64,000 bases of DNA from Rugalucina vietnamica (taxonomy: Eukaryota > Mollusca > Bivalvia > Lucinida > Lucinidae). Positions 1-10,310 of the stretch are shown here, one piece after another. Location: positions 13,083,726-13,147,725 of the forward strand of contig OZ024876.1 in assembly GCA_964017185.1 (NCBI GenBank), in the 5' to 3' direction. A model generated the notes under the pieces. The model was given only the letters and a program-made list of their open reading frames with translations. It was not told the origin of the DNA and did no database searches. The position numbers and the translations under genes are program-made. Position 1 is the first letter of the stretch, and the number at the start of each line of letters is the position of its first letter.

Positions 1-160
1 GCCACCGATTGGGAAATCGCTGCTCACTCGGCTTACGATATGTTCTCTATGTATAAGTACCTAATTGTCAATTTGGTTTTTTCCGCCTCGGTTTTTGGAA
101 TTTGAATTTCTTTCTGATTGTGCCTTTTCCTGATCATTGTACCTTTTTAGTCAAGGCTTG
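1..160 (+). repeat. Segment duplicated next to the MEK promoter region
   Basis: This stretch aligns by eye with 15513-15660 on the same strand. Both share ATTGGGAAA, GCTGCTCA.TCGGCT, TTTTTTCC, TCGGTTTTTGG, TTTCTGATTG and TTTTCCTGATC in the same order, at roughly 75-80 percent identity. The second copy lies directly between the zinc-finger inverted repeat and MEK exon 1, so this may be a duplicated promoter or 5' flank. No reading frame is apparent. Confidence 0.6.
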
Positions 161-482
161 TTTTCCAACGCCCTTTGATTTTGTCGACATGCGACAGGCT
201 TTGACTTTAAAAAGAACTTAATGACTGTGGAATTTAAATTTAATTATCTTTTATTCAACGATTTCTTTTATAATAGTCCAATTATCGGGTATATAAGATG
301 CTCAAATTCATTTAGCATCACTCTTTGAATTCTCCATAATGCCTGATCTGTGCATTGCTTGTAATGTGCAAACAGCACAAAAATTCAAAACCAAAACTTA
401 AAACAATTAGAACCAAAACAGAAGCCTCGCCTTGGAACGATCAGTAATATGAAATTATGTGTGTGTGTGTGGGGGGGGGGGC
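161..482. other. No gene seen; ends in a TG/G simple tract
   Basis: AT-rich sequence without a supported coding region. It finishes with a (TG)n run and about eleven G at 459-481. The boundary repeat begins just after it. Confidence 0.5.
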
Positions 483-716
483 TTAAATCGGATTTACAGG
501 GGCCTAACCTTAGCTTCAGCATTGGTTCGCAACATTTAGTTAATTGTTCGGTCCTCGAGGTAAATCATCAAGGAAAAACATAACTATGATGACCACCATG
601 ATGAATTAAAATCGAGGACTCACCGATACAATTGGAAATCCCCGTGCGCCAAACAACATCACTGAATTAAAAGAAAAACACCAAGCAACAGACAAGACGC
701 TACGGCCCCAACTAAC
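483..716 (-). repeat. Dispersed repeat R, part 1 (split by the LTR element)
   Basis: Read on the - strand this matches 11090-11400 on the + strand: GGGGCCG.AGC.TCTTGTCT, then GTGAGTCCT, then GAGGACCGAACAA.TAACTAAATGTTG and CTGAAGCTAAGGT-like sequence. Its continuation lies on the far side of the retrotransposon at 6712-6770, so the LTR element inserted into this repeat. Confidence 0.7.
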
Positions 717-1522
717 TGTTACGACCTAGCGTAACTAGACAGGTACAGCGAAAAACAACCAAGTAATTTAAACTTAACAATATTTAATCAAACAAATAAA
801 TGCTGCAAATACATACAAACAAACAAACAGATAAGTAAATAAATAAATAAATAACTTACAAAGTTAATGTCAAATAAGTCCTTGTCCCTCAAATGTAAGT
901 CCACAATCCAGTAACCAGAATATGAGCACATGTATATTTTAATCCACACTTTTCTTCTAATCCAAAACACTAGTGAAACAACCAAAATTATATACTTTAA
1001 ATCACTTCAAATTTCTGAATACCTACGACTGAATTGGGACCTATATTTATACATCTAAGGAAATTCTCCAGGTTTCTAGAGAATGATATAATAAACTTTT
1101 CTCTAGAAAAGAAACGAACTAAACGAAAGTTCTTTTAAATTCTCCAAAGAGAATTTAGAATTCTCCAGAGAGAATTCAAGGCCGCAACGACCATCAAGAC
1201 TAAACGAGAGTCCACTAGACCCTTCGAGATCTCAGTATACATAGTCCAAATATATTTTAACTTATGGTAAAAAAAAAACACTCACTCCATTTTCATCTGG
1301 AATTATCCACAAAGTGCTCATAGAATTTTCTATACTTCTAAATTATATAACAGTGATAAAAATCAATGACATTCTTCTACAAAGTTCTAGATAATAAATT
1401 GTAGAAACATAAAAAGAAATATATATTAATTAATTGGGTTACTCCCCTTTGATTATATATATATAAATTATAAGTAATAGCTTTTAAAAGAATCAATATT
1501 ATTGAATCAATTATATATAACA
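717..1522 (-). repeat. 3' long terminal repeat of the gypsy-class element
   Basis: Read on the - strand this 806-bp segment starts TGTTATATATAATTG and ends GGTCGTAACA, so its ends form the TGTTA/TAACA inverted pair expected of LTRs. It follows a polypurine tract directly. A TATA box (GTATAAATATAG on the - strand, about 1042-1053) lies roughly 30 bases before a TCAGTCG start-like motif near 1030, as expected of a Pol II LTR promoter. No second full LTR is present on the other side of the element. Confidence 0.8.
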
Positions 1523-1537
1523 CTTCCCCTCTTCAAC
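1523..1537 (-). promoter_or_regulatory. Polypurine tract priming plus-strand synthesis
   Basis: On the - strand GAAGAGGGGAAG stands immediately before the TG that opens the LTR, about 70 bases past the gag-pol stop. Purine runs at this place prime second-strand DNA synthesis in LTR retrotransposons. Confidence 0.75.
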
Positions 1538-1606
1538 GAAAAGAAAGTTTTGTGAAATAAAACTTTCTTTTGCAATACTCATATGCAAACATACAAGGCA
1601 AAACTG

Positions 1607-4600
1607 TCAAGCTCTTGAAAGGGTGTCTGGAATTATATTATCTCTACCTTTTATGTGTCTAATGTCAAGATTGTGCTCTTGCAACATGAGACTCCATCTG
1701 AGCAAACGCTGATTCTTGTTTTTCATTTTGTGTATGAAGGTCAGTGGATTGTGATCACTGAAGACGACAATTGGTGAATTTGCAGAAGACAGATACACTT
1801 GAAAGTGTTGAAGGGCAAGAATAAGAGATAGACATTCTTTCTCTATAGTAGAATAATTTCTTTGATGTTTGTCAAACTTCTTTGAAAAGTAACAAACAGG
1901 ATGATCAACACCATTGTCATCTTCTTGTAACAATACACTGCCTGCACCAACATCACTTGCATCCACCGCCATTTTGAATTCTCTGTCAAAGCGTGGTGCT
2001 GATAGAACTGGAGCACTCTTAAGTATGGCCTTTAACTGATCAAAAGACTTCTGACAAGCCCCAGACCAAACATACCTGACCTTCTTACCAAGTAAATTTG
2101 TCAAAGGCTCAGCTATAACTGAAAAATTATTACAGAACTTTCTGTAATATCCAGCCATACCCAAAAAGCGCATCAGTTGCCGTTTTCCTGTAGGTACAGG
2201 AAAATCTGATATAGCCTCAACTTTGGCTTCTACAGGTCTGACCTGACCTTGTCCAACAATATGTCCTAGAAATGTCAAACTAGCATGGCAAAATTCACTT
2301 TTCGGTAAGTTTATTGTCAGTTTAGCATCACTGAGTCTTTTGAAGAATTCTCTGATGATCTCCAGGTGTTGTTTCCACTCTTCACTGTAGATGATGGCAT
2401 CGTCGATGTAAGCTTTACACCCATCCAGACCGAAAATCAAACTATTAACCAAGCGCTGAAATGTTGCTGGAGAGTTTTTCATGCCAAAAGGCATCACTTT
2501 ATATTGATAAAGTCCATCAGGAGTAACGAATGCCGAGATCTCCTTTGCTCTGTCTGTAAGTGGAATCTGCCAAAACCCTTTCAAAAGATCGAATTTCGTC
2601 ACATATTTGGCGTGACCAATGTTGTCGATGCAGTCATCAATTCTTGGTATGGGAAATGTGTCAGTTTTTGTGACAGAATTTACTTTTCTATAGTCTGTGC
2701 ACATTCGAAATGTCCCATCAGATTTTGGCACAAGTATACAAGGAGAACTCCATTCACTTTGACTAGGTTCTATAAAGTCATTGTCCAGCAAATACTTAAC
2801 TTCTTTCCTGAGATATTGTTGTCTTTCAGGATGAAGTCTATACGGATGTTGTTTCACCGGTTTTGCTCCTTCAATAATGTCTACATCATGGTAGATTTTA
2901 TCGGTTCTGGATGGAATGTCCGGAAATAAGTGCTCATATTCAAGAATTAATTGTTTTAGTTCATGTTTCTTGTCCGGATCTAGATGTGACAGTTTCTGAT
3001 CGAGGTCATGCAGAATGTCAGAATTCTGGAGTTTTGAGGATAATGGTTCACAGTTCACAGAGTTCATTTCTTCAAAGTCTGTCTGATTTTGTTCATGAGG
3101 GACAGAATTAACTATGCTTACTGAGGAAATAACTGAACTATCATTATCACTATCCCTATCAATGTACTTTTTAAGCATGTTAATATGACATAATTGTTTT
3201 TGCTTGCGCCTCCCAGGAGTGTTAACAATGTAATTTACATCACTTAACCTTTTCTCAACAGTATATGGACCATAATATCTAGCTTGTAATGGCCTGCCAG
3301 GAATGGGCAAAAGAGCAATCACCTTGTCTCCAGGGTCAAAATTTCTGTTCTGAGCATTTTCATCAAAATGCAACTTCATTTTGTTCTGAGCTGACTTAAG
3401 ATTGGACCGAGCAACTTCCCAAGCTTTTGTCAATCTAGTTTTGAAGTCAGACACATACTGAAGTAAGTTCAAAGGACTGTCATTACTTGAAAGAAACTTC
3501 TCTTTCATAAGTTTTAAAGGTCCACGAACAGTGTGTCCGAAAACAAGTTCAAACGGACTGAACCCAAGAGACTCTTGTACTGACTCTCTGACAGCAAATA
3601 ATAGCAAATGTATGCCTTCATCCCAATCTTTTTCGGTGTCAAAGCAGTAAGATCTGATCATGTTCTTCAAAGTTTGATGGAATCTTTCCAAAGCACCTTG
3701 ACTTTCAGGATGATAAGCTGATGACTTGTATTGTTTAATGCCAAGTTCATGCATTACTTGCTGAAATGTTCCTGACATAAAATTGGAACCCTGATCTGAT
3801 TGGACTGATTTTGGAAGACCTACAAGTGTGAAAAACTTTACAAGGGCCTTAACTATTGTTTTCGTCTTGATATTCCTGAGTGGAATTGCTTCAGGAAAAC
3901 GTGTTGAAGCACACATTATAGTCAAGAGATATTGACAACCTGATTTAGTCTTGGGTAACGGACCTACACAGTCAATGATAATCCTACTAAATGGTTCATC
4001 AAATGCAGGAATAGGCTGTAAATTAGCTTTTGGAATAGTCTGATTAGGTTTTCCTACCATTTGACAAGTGTGACAGGATTTGCAATGTTGGGAAACATCA
4101 GATTTTAATCCTGGCCAGTAGAAATGCTTGAGAATTTTATGATAAGTCTTATTTATCCCTAAATGACCTGACATGGGAGTTTCATGGGCCAAGTTTAATA
4201 TTTCAGGACGATAAGCCTTAGGAACCACAATTTGGTGATTTATGGTCCATTCGTCTTCCGCTGAAACATCAGGAGGACGCCATTTTCTCATTAAGATGTC
4301 ATTTTTGACATAAAAACAAGCAGGAACCTGAGAAATTTCATTTTCATCTAAAGCCCGTTCAAATAAAGGCGAGACTTCAGGATCACTGTGCTGTTCTTGA
4401 CAAAGTTGTGACCTTGACATTTGGTCGTGACCTTGGTCAAAAATTGAAGGTGAAAGGTCATTGTCTGACCTTTGATTGTTGAAGTCAGTTTGACTTGAAG
4501 AAAGAGATTTTGAAATCTCATCATGAAAAGACTGACCTATAAAAGTGTCAGTTAAGTCAATATCCTGTATCCCATCATTCAATTTGACTTTCTTTGCCAT

Positions 4601-6613
4601 AGCCCTTGTAACGGCACATGAAGGGTAAAGATCGGGAATTTCCTGCTCAATGGGATCAGGCAATTGATCCTCACAAGGTGTATTGGTCAAAAGTGGGTTT
4701 ACCACAACCTTATCTCCGGCTAAGTCATTGCCTAATAGCAAGTGAACACCTTTAAAAGGTAAAGAAGGCCTAATACCTACAGCCACAGGACCAGAAACTA
4801 AGTCTGAAGACAAATAAATGTTATGGAGCGGTACATTAACAAATCCACACTCTACTCCCTGAATAAGGACACTTGTCCCAGTTGAAGTCTTCTCGGAAAA
4901 AGGCAGGGTATCTGCTAAAATAAGAGACTGAGAAGCTCCGGTATCTCGTAAGATTTTAATAGGGGTAGACTGGGCAGAATCACTAGTAAGTGACACAAAA
5001 CCTTCTGATAAGAATGGTTCATAAATCTCCATAATACAATCAGTCGCAGACGTTTTGGCCAAAATAGGATTTTCATCCTGAATAATCGACTGTGGTTTTG
5101 ACCTTAAAGAAGTAAGACCTGTTGGTCTAGAATTATTTTGATTTTGTCTCTCTTTTCTTCTTTTCAAAGTTTCACATTCAGAAATGACGTGACCGTCACC
5201 TTTACAATAATTGCAAAACAGCCGGGGTAAGTATGAGGATCTTTGACCTTTGTTTTCACTAGTATCTTTATTTTTAGGATTATGTGAAGGACTGGAACTA
5301 TCAGCTGTTAGTCCAGCTTGTGGTTGTGGATTAGGTTGAGGAGAATTATTTCTCTGTTGAGGGTTAAATGGTTTTGACTGAGGTGTATTAGGTTTAAATT
5401 GAGGGTTAAAAGGTTTCTTGTAAGGCTTATTTACAAAAGACACCTTATGAGTCAAAGCATAATCATCAGCTAATCGTGCTGCTACATCTAAAGTTTCTAC
5501 TTCCCTTTCGTCAAGAAAAGATTTGACATCAGAGTGTATGCATCGTTTGAACTCTTCAACAAGCATGAGCTGTCTTAATTTTGCATGATCAGACTTTACA
5601 TCCTTTGAAGAACACCACCTATCAAATAATTGCTCCTTAGTTCTAGCAAATTCTACATGGGTTTGGTCATGTTCTTTCCTACAATTTCTGAATTTCTGCC
5701 TATAAGCTTCAGGTACTAACTCATAAGCCTTAAGAATCAGATTTTTGACTGTGTCATAATCTGAACTTTGATCAAGTGGAAGCTGAGTGTAAATTTCTCG
5801 AGCTTTACCAATAACAACACTCTGTAGAAGCAAGGTCCAATGCTCTTTTGGCCATTTCAAATTTTCTGCTACCTTCTCAAAATGTAAAAAGTACTTATCT
5901 ACTTCTTTTTCTTGAAATGGAGGAACGAGCCTGATATGCTTTGTAACATCAAATACTTTACTAGGATCAAAAGACACAGGAGGCATTGATTTACTGCTTA
6001 ATTCAAGCTCTTTCATTTTAATATCATAATGCATTCTTTCTTTTTCAAGTTCTATTTCTTTTAACATTTCTCTGTGTTTTTCCTTCTCTCGTTCTTCCAT
6101 TTCCCTTTGTTTTTCTTTCTCTCTTTCTTCCATTTCTCTTTGTTTTGTTTTTTCTCGTTCTTCCATATCTAATTTTTCCTTTAAAAGCCTTTCTTCTAAC
6201 TCTCTTTGTTTTTCTAATTTTTCTCTTTCAAACTGCATTTGTTTTTCTTTTTCTCGCTCTTCCTTTGCTAACTTTTCTTTTTCTAACTCTAACTTTTCTA
6301 TTTGTATTCTTTCCTCCCTTTCAGCCTTATCTCTTGCAAGTTTTTCTTCCCTTTCTTCCTTATCTGCCCTTCTTTTTTCTTCAAACTCTAATCTTAATTT
6401 TTCCAGTTCAAGATGCCTTTTTAATTCTAACTCTTTCAACTGTATGTCGGTTTGTGAGACCATAATAAGAGATGTAGCTGAGGGTTCAAAAAATTCCTCA
6501 TCAACAAGAAACTGAATGATAACATTCTTAATTTCACGTTTTAACATAGATGTTTTGACATCAGGTATGCTATAATGACTAGCAATGTCTAAAAGATCAC
6601 TCTTTTTGGCCAA
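1607..6613 (-). CDS. Gag-Pol polyprotein, gypsy-class LTR retrotransposon with integrase before RT
   Basis: A single 1668-codon frame without stops. Residue positions count from the TTG at 6611-6613. In order: helical N-terminal region (1-50); long E/K/R-rich coiled coil (60-205); SCAN-like capsid region (220-390); CCHC zinc knuckle C467-C470-H475-C480; aspartic protease DTGAS at 557-561; integrase zinc-binding H810, H817, C847, C850; integrase core D881, D940, E976 (a D,D35E spacing); GPY/F-like module at 1115-1117; reverse transcriptase with D1342 and YIDD at 1402-1405; RNase H with D1551, E1591, D1620 and a late D1663. Every catalytic residue I can place is present. Integrase before reverse transcriptase is the reverse of ordinary Ty3/gypsy and matches Gmr1-type elements. 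The frame is open upstream to a TAA at about 6662, but there is no in-frame ATG before codon 23, so this copy lacks a normal start. It is probably young but 5'-damaged. Confidence 0.92.
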   Translation of the reverse strand: MAKKSDLLDIASHYSIPDVKTSMLKREIKNVIIQFLVDEEFFEPSATSLIMVSQTDIQLKELELKRHLELEKLRLEFEEKRRADKEEREEKLARDKAEREERIQIEKLELEKEKLAKEEREKEKQMQFEREKLEKQRELEERLLKEKLDMEEREKTKQREMEEREKEKQREMEEREKEKHREMLKEIELEKERMHYDIKMKELELSSKSMPPVSFDPSKVFDVTKHIRLVPPFQEKEVDKYFLHFEKVAENLKWPKEHWTLLLQSVVIGKAREIYTQLPLDQSSDYDTVKNLILKAYELVPEAYRQKFRNCRKEHDQTHVEFARTKEQLFDRWCSSKDVKSDHAKLRQLMLVEEFKRCIHSDVKSFLDEREVETLDVAARLADDYALTHKVSFVNKPYKKPFNPQFKPNTPQSKPFNPQQRNNSPQPNPQPQAGLTADSSSPSHNPKNKDTSENKGQRSSYLPRLFCNYCKGDGHVISECETLKRRKERQNQNNSRPTGLTSLRSKPQSIIQDENPILAKTSATDCIMEIYEPFLSEGFVSLTSDSAQSTPIKILRDTGASQSLILADTLPFSEKTSTGTSVLIQGVECGFVNVPLHNIYLSSDLVSGPVAVGIRPSLPFKGVHLLLGNDLAGDKVVVNPLLTNTPCEDQLPDPIEQEIPDLYPSCAVTRAMAKKVKLNDGIQDIDLTDTFIGQSFHDEISKSLSSSQTDFNNQRSDNDLSPSIFDQGHDQMSRSQLCQEQHSDPEVSPLFERALDENEISQVPACFYVKNDILMRKWRPPDVSAEDEWTINHQIVVPKAYRPEILNLAHETPMSGHLGINKTYHKILKHFYWPGLKSDVSQHCKSCHTCQMVGKPNQTIPKANLQPIPAFDEPFSRIIIDCVGPLPKTKSGCQYLLTIMCASTRFPEAIPLRNIKTKTIVKALVKFFTLVGLPKSVQSDQGSNFMSGTFQQVMHELGIKQYKSSAYHPESQGALERFHQTLKNMIRSYCFDTEKDWDEGIHLLLFAVRESVQESLGFSPFELVFGHTVRGPLKLMKEKFLSSNDSPLNLLQYVSDFKTRLTKAWEVARSNLKSAQNKMKLHFDENAQNRNFDPGDKVIALLPIPGRPLQARYYGPYTVEKRLSDVNYIVNTPGRRKQKQLCHINMLKKYIDRDSDNDSSVISSVSIVNSVPHEQNQTDFEEMNSVNCEPLSSKLQNSDILHDLDQKLSHLDPDKKHELKQLILEYEHLFPDIPSRTDKIYHDVDIIEGAKPVKQHPYRLHPERQQYLRKEVKYLLDNDFIEPSQSEWSSPCILVPKSDGTFRMCTDYRKVNSVTKTDTFPIPRIDDCIDNIGHAKYVTKFDLLKGFWQIPLTDRAKEISAFVTPDGLYQYKVMPFGMKNSPATFQRLVNSLIFGLDGCKAYIDDAIIYSEEWKQHLEIIREFFKRLSDAKLTINLPKSEFCHASLTFLGHIVGQGQVRPVEAKVEAISDFPVPTGKRQLMRFLGMAGYYRKFCNNFSVIAEPLTNLLGKKVRYVWSGACQKSFDQLKAILKSAPVLSAPRFDREFKMAVDASDVGAGSVLLQEDDNGVDHPVCYFSKKFDKHQRNYSTIEKECLSLILALQHFQVYLSSANSPIVVFSDHNPLTFIHKMKNKNQRLLRWSLMLQEHNLDIRHIKGRDNIIPDTLSRA

Positions 6614-6652
6614 GTTTAACAGCTCTTGAGAAGGCGCAGCAATGAAATCTTC

Positions 6653-6711
6653 AAGTTTAAATTACTTGGTTGTTTTTCGCTGTACCTGTCTAGTTACGCT
6701 AGGTCGTAACA
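6653..6711 (+). repeat. Inverted 59-bp copy of the LTR 3' end, replacing the 5' LTR
   Basis: This is the exact reverse complement of 717-775 (59 of 59 bases by eye). In the element's own - strand orientation, its 5' edge starts TGTTACGACC, an inverted LTR end, and runs straight into gag. The element therefore has two identical outward-facing U5-type ends, with no 5' LTR, no primer-binding site and no gag start. No 4-6 bp target duplication is visible: the flanks are CTAAC and GATGT. Confidence 0.85.
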
Positions 6712-6775
6712 GATGTTTAAGATGAAAAGCTTTTAAATCGGGACCATCATAGAGTCTGACGCCCGACCCATCTCT
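6712..6775 (-). repeat. Dispersed repeat R, part 2
   Basis: On the - strand GCGTCAGACTCTATGATGG and following bases match 11042-11080 (GCGTCAGACTCTATGGTGG). Together with 483-716 this reconstructs the repeat around the retrotransposon insertion. Confidence 0.7.
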
Positions 6776-6778
6776 ATG

Positions 6779-6997
6779 TTACATGGGCATGTTTTCGTAT
6801 TTGTAACATAGGTTTCCAATTAATTGAGCGCTAACCAGTCTGCTCGTATACGGTGCTTCTTTATGTTTATGATAACGCCGGAAAACATCATAATCGTTTA
6901 TGCTACTTCTTACAACTGTAATGTTGATGCCAAAATGCTCCAAATCTTTGAGTATACCCAAACTATCTTCGGGTGAAAAGAGTTTGCTCTTGATCGT
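6779..6997 (-). CDS. Unrecognised short frame, possible exon or transposon remnant
   Basis: An open frame of about 72 codons on the - strand runs from after a TGA near 7000 to a TAA at 6779. Its composition is protein-like, with mixed charged and aromatic residues and the string YHKHKEAPYTSRLVSAQLIG. I recognise no family. The only start-like codon in the body is TTG at 6961, so if real it is an exon or a fragment. It lies next to a repeat and may be transposon debris. Confidence 0.2.
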   Translation of the reverse strand, partial: TIKSKLFSPEDSLGILKDLEHFGINITVVRSSINDYDVFRRYHKHKEAPYTSRLVSAQLIGNLCYKYENMPM

Positions 6998-7773
6998 ATC
7001 TCATAATTATCGTAAAGTTTGCTAAATTAATGAAATTAAACATAATACAAGTTTACATATTTAGTTACATATAATAGAATTGCTGAACCGAGAAAAAAAT
7101 ATAAATGTGTATGAAAGAAGAAAACATTATTATTTCAAATTAGGTAACATTTTGAGTCATTTAATCTCATTTCAAAATGTTCTGATAATTCAATTATCAG
7201 AGATTAGTAGCCGATCATTATAAAACCTTGTAAACAGACGTGTGGCTGATAATAATCATTCAATTACCGCACTAGTAACCTGACAGACGTTTTCACACCT
7301 TTTACACGATTTCCAATAAACGGTATTAGTCCGAATTCTTTCTTCTTCTCTTCATTAATATACACATAAAACAGTCTTATTTAAAATATAACAAGGAATA
7401 AAAACGAAATATTTGACGAGATACTTGATATTTCACTGTAAGCTTGACACTTTATAAAAGAGATAATGCCAGTCAAAAGTTTCAGTGCTTCAAAAGTAGC
7501 ATTGCTTCTTTCGGTAACATTTTGTGTAAAATCTGAAACCCACACTCTATGTAGCAAATCTTATCATGTTAGGCCTGTTGAGAAGAGTAAAGTGCTTTTG
7601 AACTTGAACTCATCACCATTGTCTTATTACAAAAAAAAAAAAAAAAAGAATCTGTTCGACAGATTATGTTATGCCCGACCTCCCCTCGTATATGTGGATT
7701 TAAGTGACTAAAAGTGTACCATCTGCCTCATATTTGATAAGTAGTGCGCCTTAATAATGCTTTTATGCTATTA
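6998..7773. other. No gene seen
   Basis: AT-rich intergenic sequence with an A17 tract near 7630. Short frames here have no recognisable content. Confidence 0.5.
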
Positions 7774-8261
7774 CAGTGGTGTTATGGCTAAAAACCCAAT
7801 TTCTTTTGCACAGTTCGCGCTGATCACTTGTGATTTTTCGCGGCGAAACCACCGCGAAATTTCACCGGCCAAGGGAAAATTTAAACGTTTAATCGGTTAA
7901 TTTTTTCGCCGCGAAAATCCGATTTTCGCGGTGAAATTCCGCCGTGTTTCGCGGCGAAATTTGTTTTTTAACGTTTACAACAGGTAAGTTAAAATTTCCT
8001 TTTTCGCCGCGAAACACGGCGAAATACCTGTAAATATTAACATAAAATAATTAATTTTTAATTTAATGACAACTATGATTCATCTGTTCCATAGATCATT
8101 ATTTACGTGCGCATAATATGTACGATTATACATCTATAGAAATGAAAAACGTGCATAACGCGACTTTGCCAATGGTTTTTCGTACGTGTTAGGATAGCGA
8201 AATCACGGATTGACGAAAATAATTATAACGTAATGCGCTAGCTCGTTGAATCTAACTTTGT

Positions 8262-8475
8262 TGTTTGTTTGTTTGAATAGATGCTTTACGTCCTAATCAA
8301 CAGCAATGGTCATGTCGGGACGCTGCCTCTATTTTATGGGACATGTTTGAAATATAACGATCCCTCTAAGCCAATACTGCTTATATGTATGGATGGTTTT
8401 ACCTGAAACCATTTTTCATAGGCAGACACAGACCTGAGCGGTAAACCTGTAATCAGATGATCAGCCAATAGCTTA
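8262..8475 (+). repeat. Dispersed repeat G, copy 1
   Basis: Contains GTCCTAATCAACAGCAATGGTCATG, then a GGGACG.TGCCTCTATTTTAT block and TATATGTATGGATGG. The same ordered blocks recur at 58448-58695 and in part at 63262-63376. No coding content. Confidence 0.6.
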
Positions 8476-9489
8476 TAAGTTTTGCCTGGAGGCACAAGCA
8501 GTCTATATATTTGTTTAGGTCCCAATAGGCAGGGGCCATCTAACTTTGTGCCTTGTTTTGTAGCAGAAAATTGTCTAAAGGGTAATGCTAAATAAACAGT
8601 TAGATTCCTTACTTTCTTTTTTGTAAATTTTCCTGAACTACGATAACTTAATTTGAGCTCAACCATGTAAAAATGACAAAGCAAAAAGAGGCATATTGAC
8701 ATTTGGGCACACTCTATGAATGCCAGCATAAGACTAATCACAATCATATCGATTTATACATTATACTTGCCTTGTAGAAGTACAACTAGCGAAGATCAGT
8801 TTAACAGTCAACAGTCCTATGGTGACAACACTTTCAGGGTAATACATGTATACCGGTTTTGCTCAGGTACGCCCAACGAATATAGGAATCGAACACAGGA
8901 CATTTAGATTCCGTTCAATTTCTTTAATCCACCACCAGGCTTCTGCGCTCAACTTTGTTCTAATTAATCTAATGCGGCATGCGCTCATATTGCGACGGTG
9001 CGTACACGGCCCTTACTGTATATATGTGTTCAAAAATAAACTGAAAACTTCATATACTGACGTCAGTACTTTGTTTTAAACACATTATCTTCCCTTTTCT
9101 AGTGTATTGCGCCTTGTATACAATGAGGTTTTGTCATTCGATATTCGACGTGTTCCAAGCCATTAGTACATGAGGATTTTGGAAGGAACACAACACGCTA
9201 TTAAACTCAAAACGGTGAGCAAAAAATCGACAATTTCGACGCAATTTTGTACATGTACGTTTCTGTATTGCTCGTATTCGACCGAATATCGTATCGACCC
9301 GGTGAAGGTCGTATGCGACCAAATGTCGTTTCGACTAAATTGATTTCAACGAAACGGCATCCACTTGAGGTAATCGAAAATCATTGTTTTTTTAGCAGTG
9401 TCATTAACCACAGGCGATTAAATGTCTAAAACAGAGTTGAAGCCGATTGCTTCATCATGTTGAATCCAAAGACTTGCATTAATATATGG

Positions 9490-9705
9490 GATGGGATCGC
9501 GGTGGCATAGTTGTAGTGCATCAGACTCCGAATCGAGAGGTCCTGAGTTCGATCCGCACTGGCGAAACCGTGTTGTGTCCTTGAGCAAAGCACATTGATT
9601 ACCCACAGTACTATTAATACCCAGGAAACGGTAACACCGTCCAGACATGACTAAAAATTGGTGACTGGGACGTCCAGCCTCAATACAAACAAACAAATCT
9701 GTGGG
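9490..9705 (+). repeat. tRNA-derived SINE, copy 1
   Basis: It shows an A-box-like GTGGCATAGTTG (about 9500) and a B-box-like GAGTTCGATCC (about 9545), the spacing of a tRNA-derived Pol III promoter. A central block TCCTTGAGCAAAGCACATT then follows, recurring in the other copies at 36955 and 44295. That block resembles the conserved middle domains of metazoan SINEs. It is not a functional tRNA gene, since no cloverleaf 3' half or acceptor stem is evident. Confidence 0.65.
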
Positions 9706-10310
9706 CAATCATACCATATAAAATTGCTAACGCCGCTATGAGCTTTTGTCTGTTAATTAAGCTAGATAATAGGATCTAACATTATCGGGTAAGTCTGATT
9801 AATCTGAAAAAGAAGCATGAAAATAAATAAACACAACGCCAATAATCAGGGTCTCAGAAACTTCAAAGTAGTAAAGACACGAATAAAACACGATAATTAT
9901 ACAAAAATTGAAAAGAAAACAAAACTTGAAAAGTAATAGATGCATACAAATTAAAATGAAATTTAAACAATAAAACTGTTGTGACTGTCGGGACTAAAAC
10001 GATAATTATACAAAATTGAGATGTTAACAAAATATTGATATAACTTGAAATGAAAAAAAAAAAAAACATCCCATTTAAAATATTATTTAAACAACAAAAA
10101 ATTTTTTGTGACTGTCGACTTTTTCGCCGCGAAACACTGCGAAACACCGGCCAATTGATTTTATGCGTTATAACAGGTAAACTTTTTTCGCGGCGAAATT
10201 CCGCGCTGACTTTTATTTTACACACAATTTCGCCGCGAAATTTTACAATTAGCCGTTAACAAATTAGCCGTTAAAACGGCTAATTTGGGTTTTTAGCCAT
10301 AACACCACTG

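Larger units (their letters stand above)
7774..10310. mobile_element. TA-flanked DNA transposon with long TIRs, non-autonomous
   Basis: The left end CAGTGGTGTTATGGCTAAAA is mirrored at the right end by TTTTAGCCATAACACCACTG. The match runs about 28 bp and both ends are bordered by TA, the target duplication of Tc1/mariner-like elements. Next to each end are GC-rich subterminal repeats built from TTTTCGCCGCGAAA and its complement (7826-8040 and 10110-10250). No transposase frame was found inside. A SINE and another dispersed repeat lie within. Assignment to Tc1/mariner rests only on the CAGT start and the TA. Confidence 0.7.

Noticed and set aside
770..870. Intron-like GTAAGT...TTTGCAG signals on the - strand inside the LTR
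   Set aside because: They could mark a spliced leader in the LTR, but the region is low complexity (GTTT and ATTT runs) and nothing supports splicing there.
2366..3111. + strand frames across the retrotransposon (187 and 66 codons)
   Set aside because: They lie antisense to the intact RT and integrase coding sequence, and their composition is that of a complement shadow.
6145..6465. + strand hydrophobic, leucine/phenylalanine-rich frame of 106 codons
   Set aside because: It is the complement of the E/K-rich coiled-coil codons of gag, which automatically gives F/L-rich sequence.
9500..9570. Possible tRNA gene (A and B boxes)
   Set aside because: The boxes belong to a repeated SINE with the same 3' domain elsewhere, and no complete cloverleaf is present.
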